Shown one piece after another: positions 7,841 through 15,053 of a stretch of 15,830 bases of DNA. The number at the start of each line of letters is the position of its first letter. The stretch's first letter is position 1. The position numbers and the translations under genes were made by a program. Under the pieces are notes generated by a model that worked only from the letters and a program-made list of their open reading frames with translations, had not been told where the DNA came from and made no database searches. Origin of the DNA: a bacterium (GTDB taxonomy: Bacteria > Patescibacteriota > Gracilibacteria > UBA1369 > GCA-2718715); the NCBI GenBank assembly GCA_030426295.1, contig JAUHYY010000012.1, positions 1 through 15,830 on the forward strand, written 5' to 3'.

Positions 7841-8449
7841 ATGGTAAAGAAATTGTTGATTGTTAATTTTTTATTATTGACTGCACTGTTTGTAGGAATA
7901 GGGATGCAGGTAAGTGGGGCTCATGATTTTTTAGGGATTAATGAAATGGGATTAAGTGAAGAATTTCTAGATGAATTTGAAGAAGTAAAAGAGTTCGTTC
8001 TGGATCAGAAAGAAGCACAAGAGTTTGTAAGCAGCTCTGAAGAACTCGAAGATACCCTTGCTAATGAAACAGGTTTAGAAGGTTATGTAGACTTGCGAGG
8101 TTATCTTGTAACAGAGATTGAAAACCTATTTGGTGAAGACAGAGAAAAAGCATACTTCGCGTTTTCTGAGGCGACTGACGAGACCATGTTTACTGCTTTA
8201 GATGTATTAGTTGATCAGGGTAATTCTGTTAATCGTAAGAATGGCAGCACTTATTATCTAGGGCTTGGATGTACCAAAGGTGATACGGTTGAAAACCACA
8301 GATTTACAATTGGAGAAAGCTCTTATAATGAGCTCAAGGACTCTTCTTCTAGTAATAAAGTAATGGTTAGGGCATTTTTTACTCCTGATAATTTCGAAGG
8401 GGGAGGTGCTTGCTTAACTTATGCTAGTGGACTACAGATTATTAACTAG
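7841..8449 (+). CDS. Secreted or membrane-anchored protein of unknown function
   Basis: This 202-residue protein has an N-terminal signal or anchor: two lysines, then a hydrophobic run from residue 5 to about 23. The rest is soluble and strongly acidic in its first half (about 39-75, rich in Glu). The second half contains exactly two cysteines, C144 and C191, likely to form a disulfide outside the cytoplasm; VKOR in this window could supply the oxidising power. I recognise no domain. It is divergent from the DUF389 gene and its stop overlaps the stop of the opposing O-methyltransferase by 8 bp. Confidence 0.8.
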   Translation: MVKKLLIVNFLLLTALFVGIGMQVSGAHDFLGINEMGLSEEFLDEFEEVKEFVLDQKEAQEFVSSSEELEDTLANETGLEGYVDLRGYLVTEIENLFGEDREKAYFAFSEATDETMFTALDVLVDQGNSVNRKNGSTYYLGLGCTKGDTVENHRFTIGESSYNELKDSSSSNKVMVRAFFTPDNFEGGGACLTYASGLQIIN

Positions 8450-8999
8450 GCTTATCTATTAAGATTAGACCTGCATCTATATGGATTCTTTTGTATTGGT
8501 AATTGTGCTCGTCTAGGTAGTCGATGAATTCCTGCATTTTATCTATGTGAGAATCTACATTGTCGACTAGAATTTTTGCGCCTGGATTTAGTTTTTCCCA
8601 AGTGCCTTCTAAGAAACTAATTGTTTCTCTTTTTGTGGCGTCAAAGAATGCAAAATCTATTCCTTTGGGTATAGCGGGTAAGTCTTCTGGAGCATGTCCT
8701 AGTACATTAGTAACCATGTGAGTGACTTCGGCTTTCTCAAAGTTTTTGGTGTTGGTGGCGTACCGTTCTTTATTTGATTCGATTGTAAAAAGATGGCCAT
8801 CGGTTTTGAGCAAGGCTTCGATAATCCAAAGGCCTGAATATCCTGCAGATGTGCCGATTTCTAAAACTTTCTTTGCGTTTAGTTCATTTATTAAATTGCA
8901 AAGTAATTTGGCTGTCTCTTGGCCGATAGGATTTTGCCATTTCTCTTTATCTTGAGACATTTTGTAGACTTGGTCTCTAACCTCTTTAATTCTGTTCAT
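8442..8999 (-). CDS. SAM-dependent O-methyltransferase (family 3-like)
   Basis: This is a 185-residue class I methyltransferase resembling the cation-dependent O-methyltransferase family (caffeoyl-CoA OMT or Methyltransf_24 group). Motif I is VLEIGTSAGYSG at 45-56, and Glu74 (TIES) is the likely ribose contact. The candidate metal ligands D120 (FFDATK) and D146-N147 (VDNVDSH) are retained. The usual DADK is DATK here. The substrate is unknown. The start codon lies 14 bp inside the end of rdgB, making this the third gene of an overlapping operon with the O-antigen-ligase-family protein. Its 3' end overlaps the convergent secreted-protein gene. Confidence 0.88.
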   Translation of the reverse strand: MNRIKEVRDQVYKMSQDKEKWQNPIGQETAKLLCNLINELNAKKVLEIGTSAGYSGLWIIEALLKTDGHLFTIESNKERYATNTKNFEKAEVTHMVTNVLGHAPEDLPAIPKGIDFAFFDATKRETISFLEGTWEKLNPGAKILVDNVDSHIDKMQEFIDYLDEHNYQYKRIHIDAGLILIDKPS

Positions 9000-9591
9000 C
9001 GAAGAATGATTTAAGATAGTCTAACATTTGCCATGCGGCTTCTCCTCTATGAGAAATTTCGTTTTTTTCGTCTTCTGACATTGCACTGTATACCTTGTCT
9101 TTACCTTCAGGTTTAAAGCATGAACTTAATGGCAGCCCTTCGTAAATTGGTGCTTCAAGTTCTGGAGTTATTAATCCTAGGGTTTCGCCAATAACGTGGT
9201 GTTCTGTGTTACCATTTATGAAGTACATGTGTGAGAAGAACTTTGCGCCTCTATTGTCAGGGTGGTTTTGCATTACCGACATGAAGTGGTCGATCCACTC
9301 TTGGTCTGAGGCTTCTGCTCCTGCTCCCCATCTTCGAGTGTGCATTCCTAGTTCATCTTTGAGCGCTTCTACAACTATGCCTGAATCTTCTCCGAGCGTT
9401 GGTAGTCCTGTAATTTCATGAAAATGCGCTGCCTTAATTCGAGCGTTTTCTTTGTAGCTTGAACCGTTTTCTTCTACTTGTGAATCTACTCCTAAATCCT
9501 TGAGGTTGAGAAGCTCAACCGAAAGATTGTTAAATACTTCTGAGATTTCTTTGAATTTTCCCGGATTAGAAGTTGCTATTAATAGCTGCAT
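8986..9591 (-). CDS. rdgB: RdgB/HAM1 non-canonical purine NTP pyrophosphatase
   Basis: This 201-residue enzyme hydrolyses ITP, dITP and XTP to monophosphates, cleaning the nucleotide pool of deaminated purines. Family signatures are visible in order: SNPGK at 8-12, ENGSSYKENA at 41-50, LGEDSGIVVEAL at 67-78, FKPEG at 159-163 and the C-terminal SHRG at 180-183. The usual FGYDP before the PEG motif is replaced by LPLSSCF, and the SAR(W/Y) segment by HTRRW, so it is a divergent but intact member. It overlaps the ligase-family gene upstream by 26 bp and the O-methyltransferase downstream by 14 bp, implying coupled translation. Confidence 0.9.
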   Translation of the reverse strand: MQLLIATSNPGKFKEISEVFNNLSVELLNLKDLGVDSQVEENGSSYKENARIKAAHFHEITGLPTLGEDSGIVVEALKDELGMHTRRWGAGAEASDQEWIDHFMSVMQNHPDNRGAKFFSHMYFINGNTEHHVIGETLGLITPELEAPIYEGLPLSSCFKPEGKDKVYSAMSEDEKNEISHRGEAAWQMLDYLKSFFDEQN

Positions 9592-11521
9592 CTGGATTTA
9601 CTCTGTTAAATTTAGTATTAAATCTGGCGTTGAACTTATTGATTTCATCTTGCCAGGCCTCTTCGTACTCTTGGTATAGAAGCTTCCACTCTTCATTATC
9701 ATCTCTAGATGTATCTAGCAATAAGAAAAAGTTGAAGATTTGGTCTGCGTAGTACGGGTTCAAAGTTGCCACTGTTTGATGTGCGTTTTGTTTCATTAAT
9801 TCGATGTACTCTTTGATGAAGCTTTGATAGTAGCTGTTTAGTTCATTTAATTTTTCAGATTCGTCGTTATTTGATAAAGCATTAAGATAAATCAGGTGGT
9901 AGTTAAAGTTATTTTTACCATGAACCATCGCTAGATTTTCTAGCACTGTTAGATCGTATTCTTGGTCAAGAAACTTGAAAGATTGATCATGGAATATTAG
10001 AGGGTGAAATTCGTCTAACTTTTCTGGGTAGTCAAACTCAGGAGTTTGAGTTTGTGACTCGATCGCTGCTGCAACTTCGTAAACTTGGTGCTTGAAAGGC
10101 AGATACTGTTGAGCTGTTTTAACTTCAAATATTGCATCAAGGCTTCCCGCTTCTGCTGATTTTAAGTAGGTGTATCCGTAACCCTGAAAAAATGAAATGC
10201 CTACTAGCGTCAGGCTTACGGCAGCAATTTTTGCTGAGTATATTTTCTTGTTTCTTGTGAACCGATGCTGATCTACTGCAATTCTAGATTCGTGCCAAGT
10301 GTATGCATTTTCGAGCAAGCCCATAACCGAGAAATAGATAAGCCACAGTAATGTGAAATTAAGGTTGTAATCTACTAAGTTATGAAGAGTTAATCCTAAG
10401 AAAACTATCATCAGGATTCCGTAGCTTTCTGATTCTTTATTTTTTATCCATATGTATTCCCACATAGACTTTATGGCTACTAGAGCTAAGAATACGAAGA
10501 ATGACAAGGTTGCTAGGTATCCATTTTCGGTTAGGATTTTAAGGAGTAAATTGTGTGGATGATCAGAAATAGCAAGTAGTCCTCTCTGATATTCTGGGTA
10601 AAAATATTCGAAACTTCCTGGCCCTACTCCAAACACTGGTCTGTCTGAAGCCATCTTAAGACTGCCAGACCAGAAGCCATATCTTTCTGTTAGGGATTTT
10701 TCGCTCGATACATCTTCTGATGTAACTCGTTCTTCGATATCTATGGGCTGTTCGTTGAGTGAATTGATGCCTACGGCTCCAATCCAACCGATTATAATAA
10801 ATGTTAAAATTGTGGCAGTTATTCTGAACATCTCTACTGGCTTCTTTTCTCTTACTAAATACAAAGCTGCGCTTGCGCCAAGCATAATTGCAAAGGTTAT
10901 GTATCCAGCTCGTGAGAAAGTTAGCCAAAGTGCCATCAAGTTTATTACTAAAGCTAAAGATATAAGGAGTCTTACAGTTTTATTTTTTTGATAATGTCTA
11001 TAAAGCAGCCACGTTACAGGGATTCCAAATAATAGCAGCTGAGCCATTGCGTTTGGATAGTTACTATAAACTTCCGCTCCATAAAAAAGCCCATCGAGTC
11101 GGCTAGCTGGCCCTGTTGTGATTTCGTAGATTCCAAATAGTGAAAATCCTGTGACAACTAAGACTGTTAACCAATGAAATTCTCTAATAGGTAGTTTTGA
11201 TGTTCTCAAATTTGAAACAAAAAGATAGAGCAGAGCGCCTCCTACAAAGGTCATATACTCTTGGTAGCCGTATGGTGACTTACTTAGGAAAGTACTTATA
11301 ATAAAGAATCCTAAGAATATAAATAATATGAGCTCCTCTTTGTCGAACTTTAGCTTTGGATTCATATGCTTGGTAAATATAAGTACGCCAGGTATCACCA
11401 TTAATAGACCCACGACTAAATTACTTTTCATGTTGATGCCAAAGGCTTGCAGTCCAAAGATTGCTGCCAAGGCCCCTGCAAACAGTATTGCAGCCCCGTT
11501 CTTCTTGATTAGATTTAACAT
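9566..11521 (-). CDS. O-antigen ligase / Wzy polymerase family membrane protein
   Basis: This 651-residue polytopic protein has about 10-12 membrane helices in its first 410 residues. It carries the Wzy_C signature: GPGSFEYF near residue 297 and DHPHNLLLKILTENG near 320, in the large extracytoplasmic loop. Proteins of this fold polymerise or transfer undecaprenyl-linked glycans. In an organism without recognisable LPS genes the product could be an S-layer or cell-wall glycan, or a glycoprotein. After the last helix (about 425-445) a mostly soluble tail of about 200 residues extends the usual length. It heads an overlapping operon with rdgB and an O-methyltransferase. The ATG is preceded by CATAGT at exactly 7 nt, suggesting a leaderless mRNA. 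Confidence 0.88.
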   Translation of the reverse strand: MLNLIKKNGAAILFAGALAAIFGLQAFGINMKSNLVVGLLMVIPGVLIFTKHMNPKLKFDKEELILFIFLGFFIISTFLSKSPYGYQEYMTFVGGALLYLFVSNLRTSKLPIREFHWLTVLVVTGFSLFGIYEITTGPASRLDGLFYGAEVYSNYPNAMAQLLLFGIPVTWLLYRHYQKNKTVRLLISLALVINLMALWLTFSRAGYITFAIMLGASAALYLVREKKPVEMFRITATILTFIIIGWIGAVGINSLNEQPIDIEERVTSEDVSSEKSLTERYGFWSGSLKMASDRPVFGVGPGSFEYFYPEYQRGLLAISDHPHNLLLKILTENGYLATLSFFVFLALVAIKSMWEYIWIKNKESESYGILMIVFLGLTLHNLVDYNLNFTLLWLIYFSVMGLLENAYTWHESRIAVDQHRFTRNKKIYSAKIAAVSLTLVGISFFQGYGYTYLKSAEAGSLDAIFEVKTAQQYLPFKHQVYEVAAAIESQTQTPEFDYPEKLDEFHPLIFHDQSFKFLDQEYDLTVLENLAMVHGKNNFNYHLIYLNALSNNDESEKLNELNSYYQSFIKEYIELMKQNAHQTVATLNPYYADQIFNFFLLLDTSRDDNEEWKLLYQEYEEAWQDEINKFNARFNTKFNRVNPDAAINSNF

Positions 11522-11528
11522 AACTCTT

Positions 11529-11534
11529 ACTATG
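11529..11534 (-). promoter_or_regulatory. -10-like CATAGT, 7 nt before the ligase-family ATG
   Basis: On the minus strand CATAGT (11534-11529) is followed by 7 nt and the ATG at 11521. TTAATA lies 17 bp upstream as a possible -35. Transcription would begin at or next to the start codon. Confidence 0.45.
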
Positions 11535-11566
11535 GTCTCGTATTTACATGATATTAATTTATTCTT

Positions 11567-12127
11567 ATGTATTCAATAGGTGAATTACGACCGGGTATGG
11601 TGATAATTGTTGATGGTGATCCATACGTGATTGCTGCTGCTCAACATTCTAAACAAGCAAGACAAGGTGGTGTTTGTAAGACAAAAATCAAGAACCTCTT
11701 AACTGGATCAATGGTTAATAAGTCCTTTCAAGGCAATGATAAGCTTGAACCAGCTGATGTAACTTATGGTAAAGCTCAGTTTCTTTATAGCGATGGGGAA
11801 GCGTTTAATTTCATGGATAACGAGAGCTTTGAGCAATTCGCATTAGACAATGAAACGATCGGGGATCAAGCCAATTACTTAGTTGATGGGACCGATGTTG
11901 ATATTCAATATTTTGAAGGTAAGCCAATCTCTGTAATGATACCGCCTAAAATGGACCTTGAAGTTACACATACAGATCCTGGTGTAAAGGGTGATACAGC
12001 CTCAGGAGGGTCAAAACCAGCCACTTTAGAAACTGGTTATGTTTTACAAGTTCCTCTGTTCATAAATATAGGTGAAAAAATCCGAGTTAATACTCAGTCG
12101 GGGGAATATGTTGAGAGAGCAAACTAA
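11567..12127 (+). CDS. efp: Translation elongation factor P
   Basis: EF-P binds between the ribosomal P and E sites and rescues ribosomes stalled on polyproline stretches. The 186 residues match the family length. An N-terminal KOW-like domain (1-64), a central OB domain and a C-terminal OB domain are recognisable, with the family signature PGVKGDTASGGSKPATLETG (about 139-158). The functional loop reads SKQARQGGV, placing Arg32 at the tip where E. coli has the beta-lysylated Lys34. Loop length to the following LLTG matches canonical EF-P, not the longer EfpL/YeiP loop. No modification enzyme (EarP, EpmA) is nearby. There is no Shine-Dalgarno sequence. GATATT 11 nt upstream may be a -10 for a very short leader. 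Confidence 0.96.
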   Translation: MYSIGELRPGMVIIVDGDPYVIAAAQHSKQARQGGVCKTKIKNLLTGSMVNKSFQGNDKLEPADVTYGKAQFLYSDGEAFNFMDNESFEQFALDNETIGDQANYLVDGTDVDIQYFEGKPISVMIPPKMDLEVTHTDPGVKGDTASGGSKPATLETGYVLQVPLFINIGEKIRVNTQSGEYVERAN

Positions 12128-12238
12128 TCAAAAACGGCTTAAAAAAGTGTTGCAATTTATATTACATATATCTTAAAGTACTTATCGCACCCAGATAAAT
12201 GGGAAAAATAAATATTTTTATTTCTTAACAAAAAAAAT
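12128..12238. other. AT-rich spacer between efp and the lipoprotein gene
   Basis: This 111-bp spacer holds CCCAGATAAATGGG (12190-12203, four-base-pair stem), then AAAAATA-AA-TATTTTT (12204-12219), a perfect A/T inverted repeat, and an A-tract directly before the lipoprotein ATG. A TTGCAA at 12150-12155 could be a -35 but has no clean partner. I see no convincing efp terminator, so the lipoprotein may be partly co-transcribed with efp. Confidence 0.35.
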
Positions 12239-12460
12239 ATGACTAAGAAATTACTAGCAGTATTTGCATCTGTACTTCTTATTTCAGCTGTAGGTTGCGC
12301 TGCACCAGCTGCTGACGAAGAAATGGCTGATGAAGCTGTTGTTGACGAAGAAGTAGCTACTGATGAAGCTACTGACGAAATGTCAGAAGACGAAATGTCT
12401 GAAGATGAAATGTCTGACGACGAAATGGTTGAAGTTGACGCTGAAGCATCAGTGGAATAA
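12239..12460 (+). CDS. Small, highly acidic putative lipoprotein
   Basis: This 73-residue protein begins with a lipoprotein-type signal: MTKKLLAVFASVLLISAVGC, where C20 would be lipidated after cleavage. The remaining 53 residues are Ala/Pro, then almost entirely Asp, Glu, Met, Val, Ala, Ser and Thr, with no basic residue. Four tandem 15-nt units (12371-12430) encode repeats of the type EDEMS. The mature part is probably disordered and strongly negative, displayed on the outer face of the membrane. It is real rather than a shadow: it has a signal sequence, a strong terminator follows 20 bp downstream, and the antisense frame is only a low-complexity Ser/Thr/Ala mirror. No function can be assigned. 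Confidence 0.8.
   Translation: MTKKLLAVFASVLLISAVGCAAPAADEEMADEAVVDEEVATDEATDEMSEDEMSEDEMSDDEMVEVDAEASVE
12371..12430 (+). repeat. Tandem 15-nt coding repeat, four units
   Basis: The units begin at 12371, 12386, 12401 and 12416, on the pattern GAAGACGAAATGTCT. The two middle units differ only at one silent position (GAC versus GAT). The outer units are diverged. The repeat is in frame, so unit gain or loss would change the length of the acidic tail without a frameshift. Confidence 0.85.
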
Positions 12461-12479
12461 TTTTCACCCCTTACGTAAG

Positions 12480-12512
12480 AAAGCCCTTTCAATTTATTGA
12501 TGGGGCTTTTTT
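12480..12512 (+). terminator. Intrinsic terminator after the lipoprotein gene
   Basis: AAAGCCC (12480-12486) pairs with GGGCTTT (12503-12509) across a 16-nt loop and continues into a T run to 12512. It serves the plus-strand lipoprotein. The reverse strand has a shorter T-rich end, so it may also stop the minus-strand ABC operon ending at 12544. Confidence 0.75.
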
Positions 12513-12543
12513 GTGTGAGCGATATTAATCTTAATACTTACTC

Positions 12544-13314
12544 TTAACTTTGGATTCGGTATCCAGTTCGTAGCATCCAACCTGTAAGCAAGTGAAGCAC
12601 TAGGGTTGTTATTCCAACGAAGATTAAGCTTGTTGAGATTGGAAAGGTTGAAGTGCCGATGAATCCTGCCCGTAGAAGATCTATCATGTAAGCAAATGGA
12701 TTTAGAGCGCTTATTTTTTGGAATGACTCTGGCAATACGCTTAGTGAGTAGAAAACTCCACCTAGATAGATTAATGGTGTTAGAATGAAGTTTTGTATAG
12801 CTGCCATACGGTCAAACTCTTTACCCCAGATCCCTACTGCGAGACCAAGGAGTCCGAAGGCTACGTTGATTAAAATAGATGACAGTAAAATCAAAGGCAG
12901 GTTCTTGATGGGAACTTGAACGAAAGGCAGAGTAGAAATGTATGTAACTATTCCTACCATTAGACCTCTAACTGTTGCAGCAAGAGTGTAAGCGTATTGG
13001 ACTTCGATTGGTCGAAGTGGGATTGTGAGTAGGTCAGAAATTGTTTGGTTGTATTTAGCGATTACGATTGATGATGATGAGTTTTGGTATGCGTTGTTCA
13101 TCATCCCCATAATTACTAGACCTGGAACCAAAAACTGTAGATAGGTTACTCCTCCGTCTAGTTCTGGCATGCTTCTGTTTAGAGATAGACCGAATACTGC
13201 TAAGAAAAGTAGATTTGATACAAGTGGAGATACGAGTGTTTGAACCCAAACCTTTTTGAATCTGTTTACTTCTTTTTTAAATAAGGTGTATGCACCGTAT
13301 GTATTACTTTTCAT
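12544..13314 (-). CDS. ABC-2 type transporter permease (YadH-like)
   Basis: This 256-residue membrane subunit of an ABC exporter has six membrane helices. The family pattern is clear: an N-terminal amphipathic stretch (EVNRFKKVWVQTLVSPLVSN), LQFLVPGLVIMGMMNNAYQNSSS after helix 2, and TPLIYLGGVFYSLSVLPESF before the last helices. The order and motifs closely resemble E. coli YadH and DrrB/NodJ-type permeases. The start overlaps the ATPase gene by 11 bp, so the two are one transcription and translation unit. Substrates of this group include lipids, polysaccharides and drugs; nothing here fixes which. Confidence 0.92.
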   Translation of the reverse strand: MKSNTYGAYTLFKKEVNRFKKVWVQTLVSPLVSNLLFLAVFGLSLNRSMPELDGGVTYLQFLVPGLVIMGMMNNAYQNSSSSIVIAKYNQTISDLLTIPLRPIEVQYAYTLAATVRGLMVGIVTYISTLPFVQVPIKNLPLILLSSILINVAFGLLGLAVGIWGKEFDRMAAIQNFILTPLIYLGGVFYSLSVLPESFQKISALNPFAYMIDLLRAGFIGTSTFPISTSLIFVGITTLVLHLLTGWMLRTGYRIQS

Positions 13315-14230
13315 GTTGTTCGTAGGTTAGTTTTAAGAATACGTCTTCTAAGCTTTGCTCTGCCACTGAGAAGTTTGTAACGTCGAGGCTAGTTGCTCCG
13401 ACAGCTTTGAATACATGCTCTGTATTGCTTGGGTCTAGAGTAATTTCTAGTATGCTTCCGTTCTCGAGGATTTGTGTTTCGTATTTATTTAGTTCGCTTG
13501 GGACTTCTTTAAGCTTTTCTTTTAAGTTTAGCGAGATTGTTTTTTTACCGCTGTATTCTTCGATAAGGGATTTTGTTTTTCCAACTGCTTTTATTTTTCC
13601 TTTATCTACAATAGCGAGCCTTTTACATAAAGCTTCTGCCTCTTCTAGGTAATGAGTAGTCAGAAGTATTGTTAGGCCTGCTTCGTTTAGCTTTCTTACG
13701 TATGTCCATAGAGTATGTCTTAGTTCAACGTCTACACCAGCTGTTGGCTCATCTAGAATTAGTAGCTTTGGTTTATGGATTAAAGCCTTTGCAATGAGGA
13801 GTCTTCTCTTCATTCCTCCTGAAAGCTGACGTGTACCTGCGTCTTTTTTATCGATCAAGTTTAGGTTCACTAGAACTTCTTCAATGTATTCTTTATTATC
13901 TCGGATTCCGTAGTATCCAGACTGAAATTCTAAAGTTTGCTGAACTGTCAGGAATGGATCGAATGATATTTCTTGTGGGACAACACCGATATCGAATTTA
14001 ATTTTTGTTGGATCGTCTTCTTGATTTGTGCCAAAAATTTCTACATCTCCGTGCGTTTTCTTAACTAAGCCCGACATGATGTTAATCATAGTACTTTTAC
14101 CTGCACCGTTTGGTCCAAGCAAAGCAAAGAATTCGCCTTTCTTAATTTCCAAATCTACATCATCAAGGGCTAAAGGTCCGTCTTTATATCTCTTCGTGAG
14201 ATTCTTTATATTTACTGCTATGTCTGACAT
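13304..14230 (-). CDS. ABC transporter ATP-binding protein (YadG-like)
   Basis: This is the ATPase subunit partnering the permease immediately downstream. From the ATG at 14230 it is 308 residues. Motifs: Walker A GPNGAGKST at 39-47, Q-loop Q86, signature LSGGM at 136-140, Walker B LLILDEP at 156-162, switch H193. A C-terminal regulatory segment ends in SLEDVFLKLTYE, typical of DrrA/CcmA/YadG exporters. A longer in-frame reading from 14335 exists but would run 58 bp into the upstream gene, cover a perfect TATAAT (14257-14252), and add a sequence without family similarity. I therefore use the internal ATG. Confidence 0.94.
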   Translation of the reverse strand: MSDIAVNIKNLTKRYKDGPLALDDVDLEIKKGEFFALLGPNGAGKSTMINIMSGLVKKTHGDVEIFGTNQEDDPTKIKFDIGVVPQEISFDPFLTVQQTLEFQSGYYGIRDNKEYIEEVLVNLNLIDKKDAGTRQLSGGMKRRLLIAKALIHKPKLLILDEPTAGVDVELRHTLWTYVRKLNEAGLTILLTTHYLEEAEALCKRLAIVDKGKIKAVGKTKSLIEEYSGKKTISLNLKEKLKEVPSELNKYETQILENGSILEITLDPSNTEHVFKAVGATSLDVTNFSVAEQSLEDVFLKLTYEQHEK

Positions 14231-14251
14231 GTTTGATTTATTAGGAGTCGC

Positions 14252-14257
14252 ATTATA
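14252..14257 (-). promoter_or_regulatory. TATAAT -10 element of the ABC exporter operon
   Basis: A perfect TATAAT on the minus strand lies 21 nt before the ATG at 14230, predicting a leader of about 15 nt. No good -35 box is seen at the expected distance. The upstream gene ends at 14278, so the exporter may be both independently transcribed and read through. Confidence 0.5.
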
Positions 14258-14277
14258 ACCGGGAGTGCCATAATTTT

Positions 14278-14724
14278 CTATGCGATTTTTTCCGTAATAA
14301 ACTTTGCAAGTAGGTAAACTCCTGACCACCAACAAGAAAATGAAACAATAAAGCTTATAGTTATTTTAGCCTGCATAGTTTCAGGTAAAAGTTCTTTGTC
14401 TTTTCCTTCTTTCTCTTTCTCAAGTAGGTACGGACTTATTACGAATGACAAGAAAAATCCATTTAAAATTAAAACACCTGCGATTATTGCATGATACATA
14501 GGTATACCTCTAAATGGTTCGTTTTTATAAAACATGATACCTCCAATTATGGCTAAAGTAATGCCTAACCAAATTAGTGGTTTCGTGACTTTATGTGTTC
14601 TAATAGTTGCTTGTGTCCAGTATTTTGACTTTCTGCCAAGAAAACCATGAAGGTCTATAACTGTTACCGCTCCTAATCCGATTATCAATCCAGCTAAGTA
14701 AATAAATAGGCCGACTTCGTTCAT
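14278..14724 (-). CDS. Four-helix membrane protein of unknown function
   Basis: This 148-residue protein has helices at about 4-22, 48-66, 76-98 and 118-141. Between helices 1 and 2 is a polar loop containing IDLHGFLGRKSKYWTQATIRTHKVTKP, given here in part only: its His26 and His44 flank a basic, tryptophan-containing segment. A Lys/Glu-rich cytoplasmic loop (about 101-112) precedes the last helix. The arrangement recalls small CopD- or DUF2269-like membrane proteins, but I cannot assign a family. It lies 47 bp upstream of the ABC ATPase start and may be co-transcribed with it. CATATT 7 nt before the ATG suggests a leaderless message. Confidence 0.75.
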   Translation of the reverse strand: MNEVGLFIYLAGLIIGLGAVTVIDLHGFLGRKSKYWTQATIRTHKVTKPLIWLGITLAIIGGIMFYKNEPFRGIPMYHAIIAGVLILNGFFLSFVISPYLLEKEKEGKDKELLPETMQAKITISFIVSFSCWWSGVYLLAKFITEKIA

Positions 14725-14731
14725 TTTTCTA

Positions 14732-14751
14732 AATATGACGTATATATGTCA
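14732..14751. promoter_or_regulatory. Leaderless-type -10 plus overlapping near-palindrome
   Basis: On the minus strand CATATT (14737-14732) sits 7 nt before the ATG at 14724. Overlapping its edge is TGACGTATATATGTCA (14736-14751), symmetric at 14 of 16 positions, which could be a dimeric repressor or activator site. It lies between two divergent genes, so it could affect either. Confidence 0.35.
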
Positions 14752-14764
14752 ATGATACCTGCTT

Positions 14765-14811
14765 TTGGCAAAAACATAAATACTGTTATAATCAATTTAC
14801 CGTTTTATAAT
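14765..14811 (+). promoter_or_regulatory. Strong promoter(s) of the DUF378 gene
   Basis: TTGGCA (14765-14770) is followed after 16 bp by TATAAT (14787-14792), with TGT directly before it (extended -10). A second TATAAT at 14806-14811 has no good -35. From the first, the leader would be about 45 nt. This is the best consensus promoter in the window. Confidence 0.65.
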
Positions 14812-14828
14812 TAACCTATTTCAATATG

Positions 14829-14837
14829 AAAGGTGGA
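14829..14837 (+). promoter_or_regulatory. Shine-Dalgarno sequence deciding the DUF378 start
   Basis: AAAGGTGGA differs from the AAAGGAGGA consensus by one base and ends about 6-7 nt before ATG 14844. It is the only clear ribosome-binding site I find in front of any gene in this window. Confidence 0.7.
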
Positions 14838-14843
14838 TGTTCT

Positions 14844-15053
14844 ATGACAAAACTAGCTTGGGTTTTACTCCTAGTTGGTGGTCTAAATTGGGGACTAGTT
14901 GGTGTTGGTAACTTTACTGATGCAAACTGGAACCTTGTAAACCTAATCTTCGGAGGTGCTCCAACAGTTGAAAATGTTGTTTACCTTCTTGTAGGTCTAG
15001 CTGCTCTATGGGCTGGATGGGGAATGGTAGCTGGTTGTAAAGATTGTAAGTAA
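14844..15053 (+). CDS. DUF378 family small membrane protein
   Basis: This 69-residue protein has two membrane helices and the DUF378 hallmark LLLVGGLNWGLVGVG in helix 1 and VVYLLVGLAALWAGW in helix 2. The family has no known function. The start is set at 14844 because AAAGGTGG lies 7 nt upstream of that ATG; an in-frame ATG at 14826 would put this ribosome-binding site inside the coding region. The C-terminus carries a CKDC pair, which could bind metal or form a disulfide. The gene stands alone, with a strong promoter, a Shine-Dalgarno sequence and terminators, suggesting high expression. Confidence 0.9.
   Translation: MTKLAWVLLLVGGLNWGLVGVGNFTDANWNLVNLIFGGAPTVENVVYLLVGLAALWAGWGMVAGCKDCK

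Noticed and set aside
12190..12219. Hairpins after efp as an intrinsic terminator
   Set aside because: The GC stem has only four pairs and the next repeat is all A/T with an extremely short loop; no clean stem plus T run.
12157..12492. Ser/Thr-rich open frame on the minus strand opposite the lipoprotein
   Set aside because: Its low-complexity Ser/Ala composition is the mirror of the Asp/Glu repeat codons on the plus strand, and it runs through the terminator hairpin and the A-tract spacer.
14231..14335. N-terminal extension of the ABC ATPase from an upstream start
   Set aside because: It overlaps the previous gene, contains a perfect TATAAT, and adds nothing resembling the family; the ATG at 14230 fits.
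14747..14752. Perfect TTGACA on the minus strand as a -35 for the 14724 gene
   Set aside because: Its distance to any -10-like hexamer before the ATG is 9-11 bp, too short for a sigma-70 type promoter.
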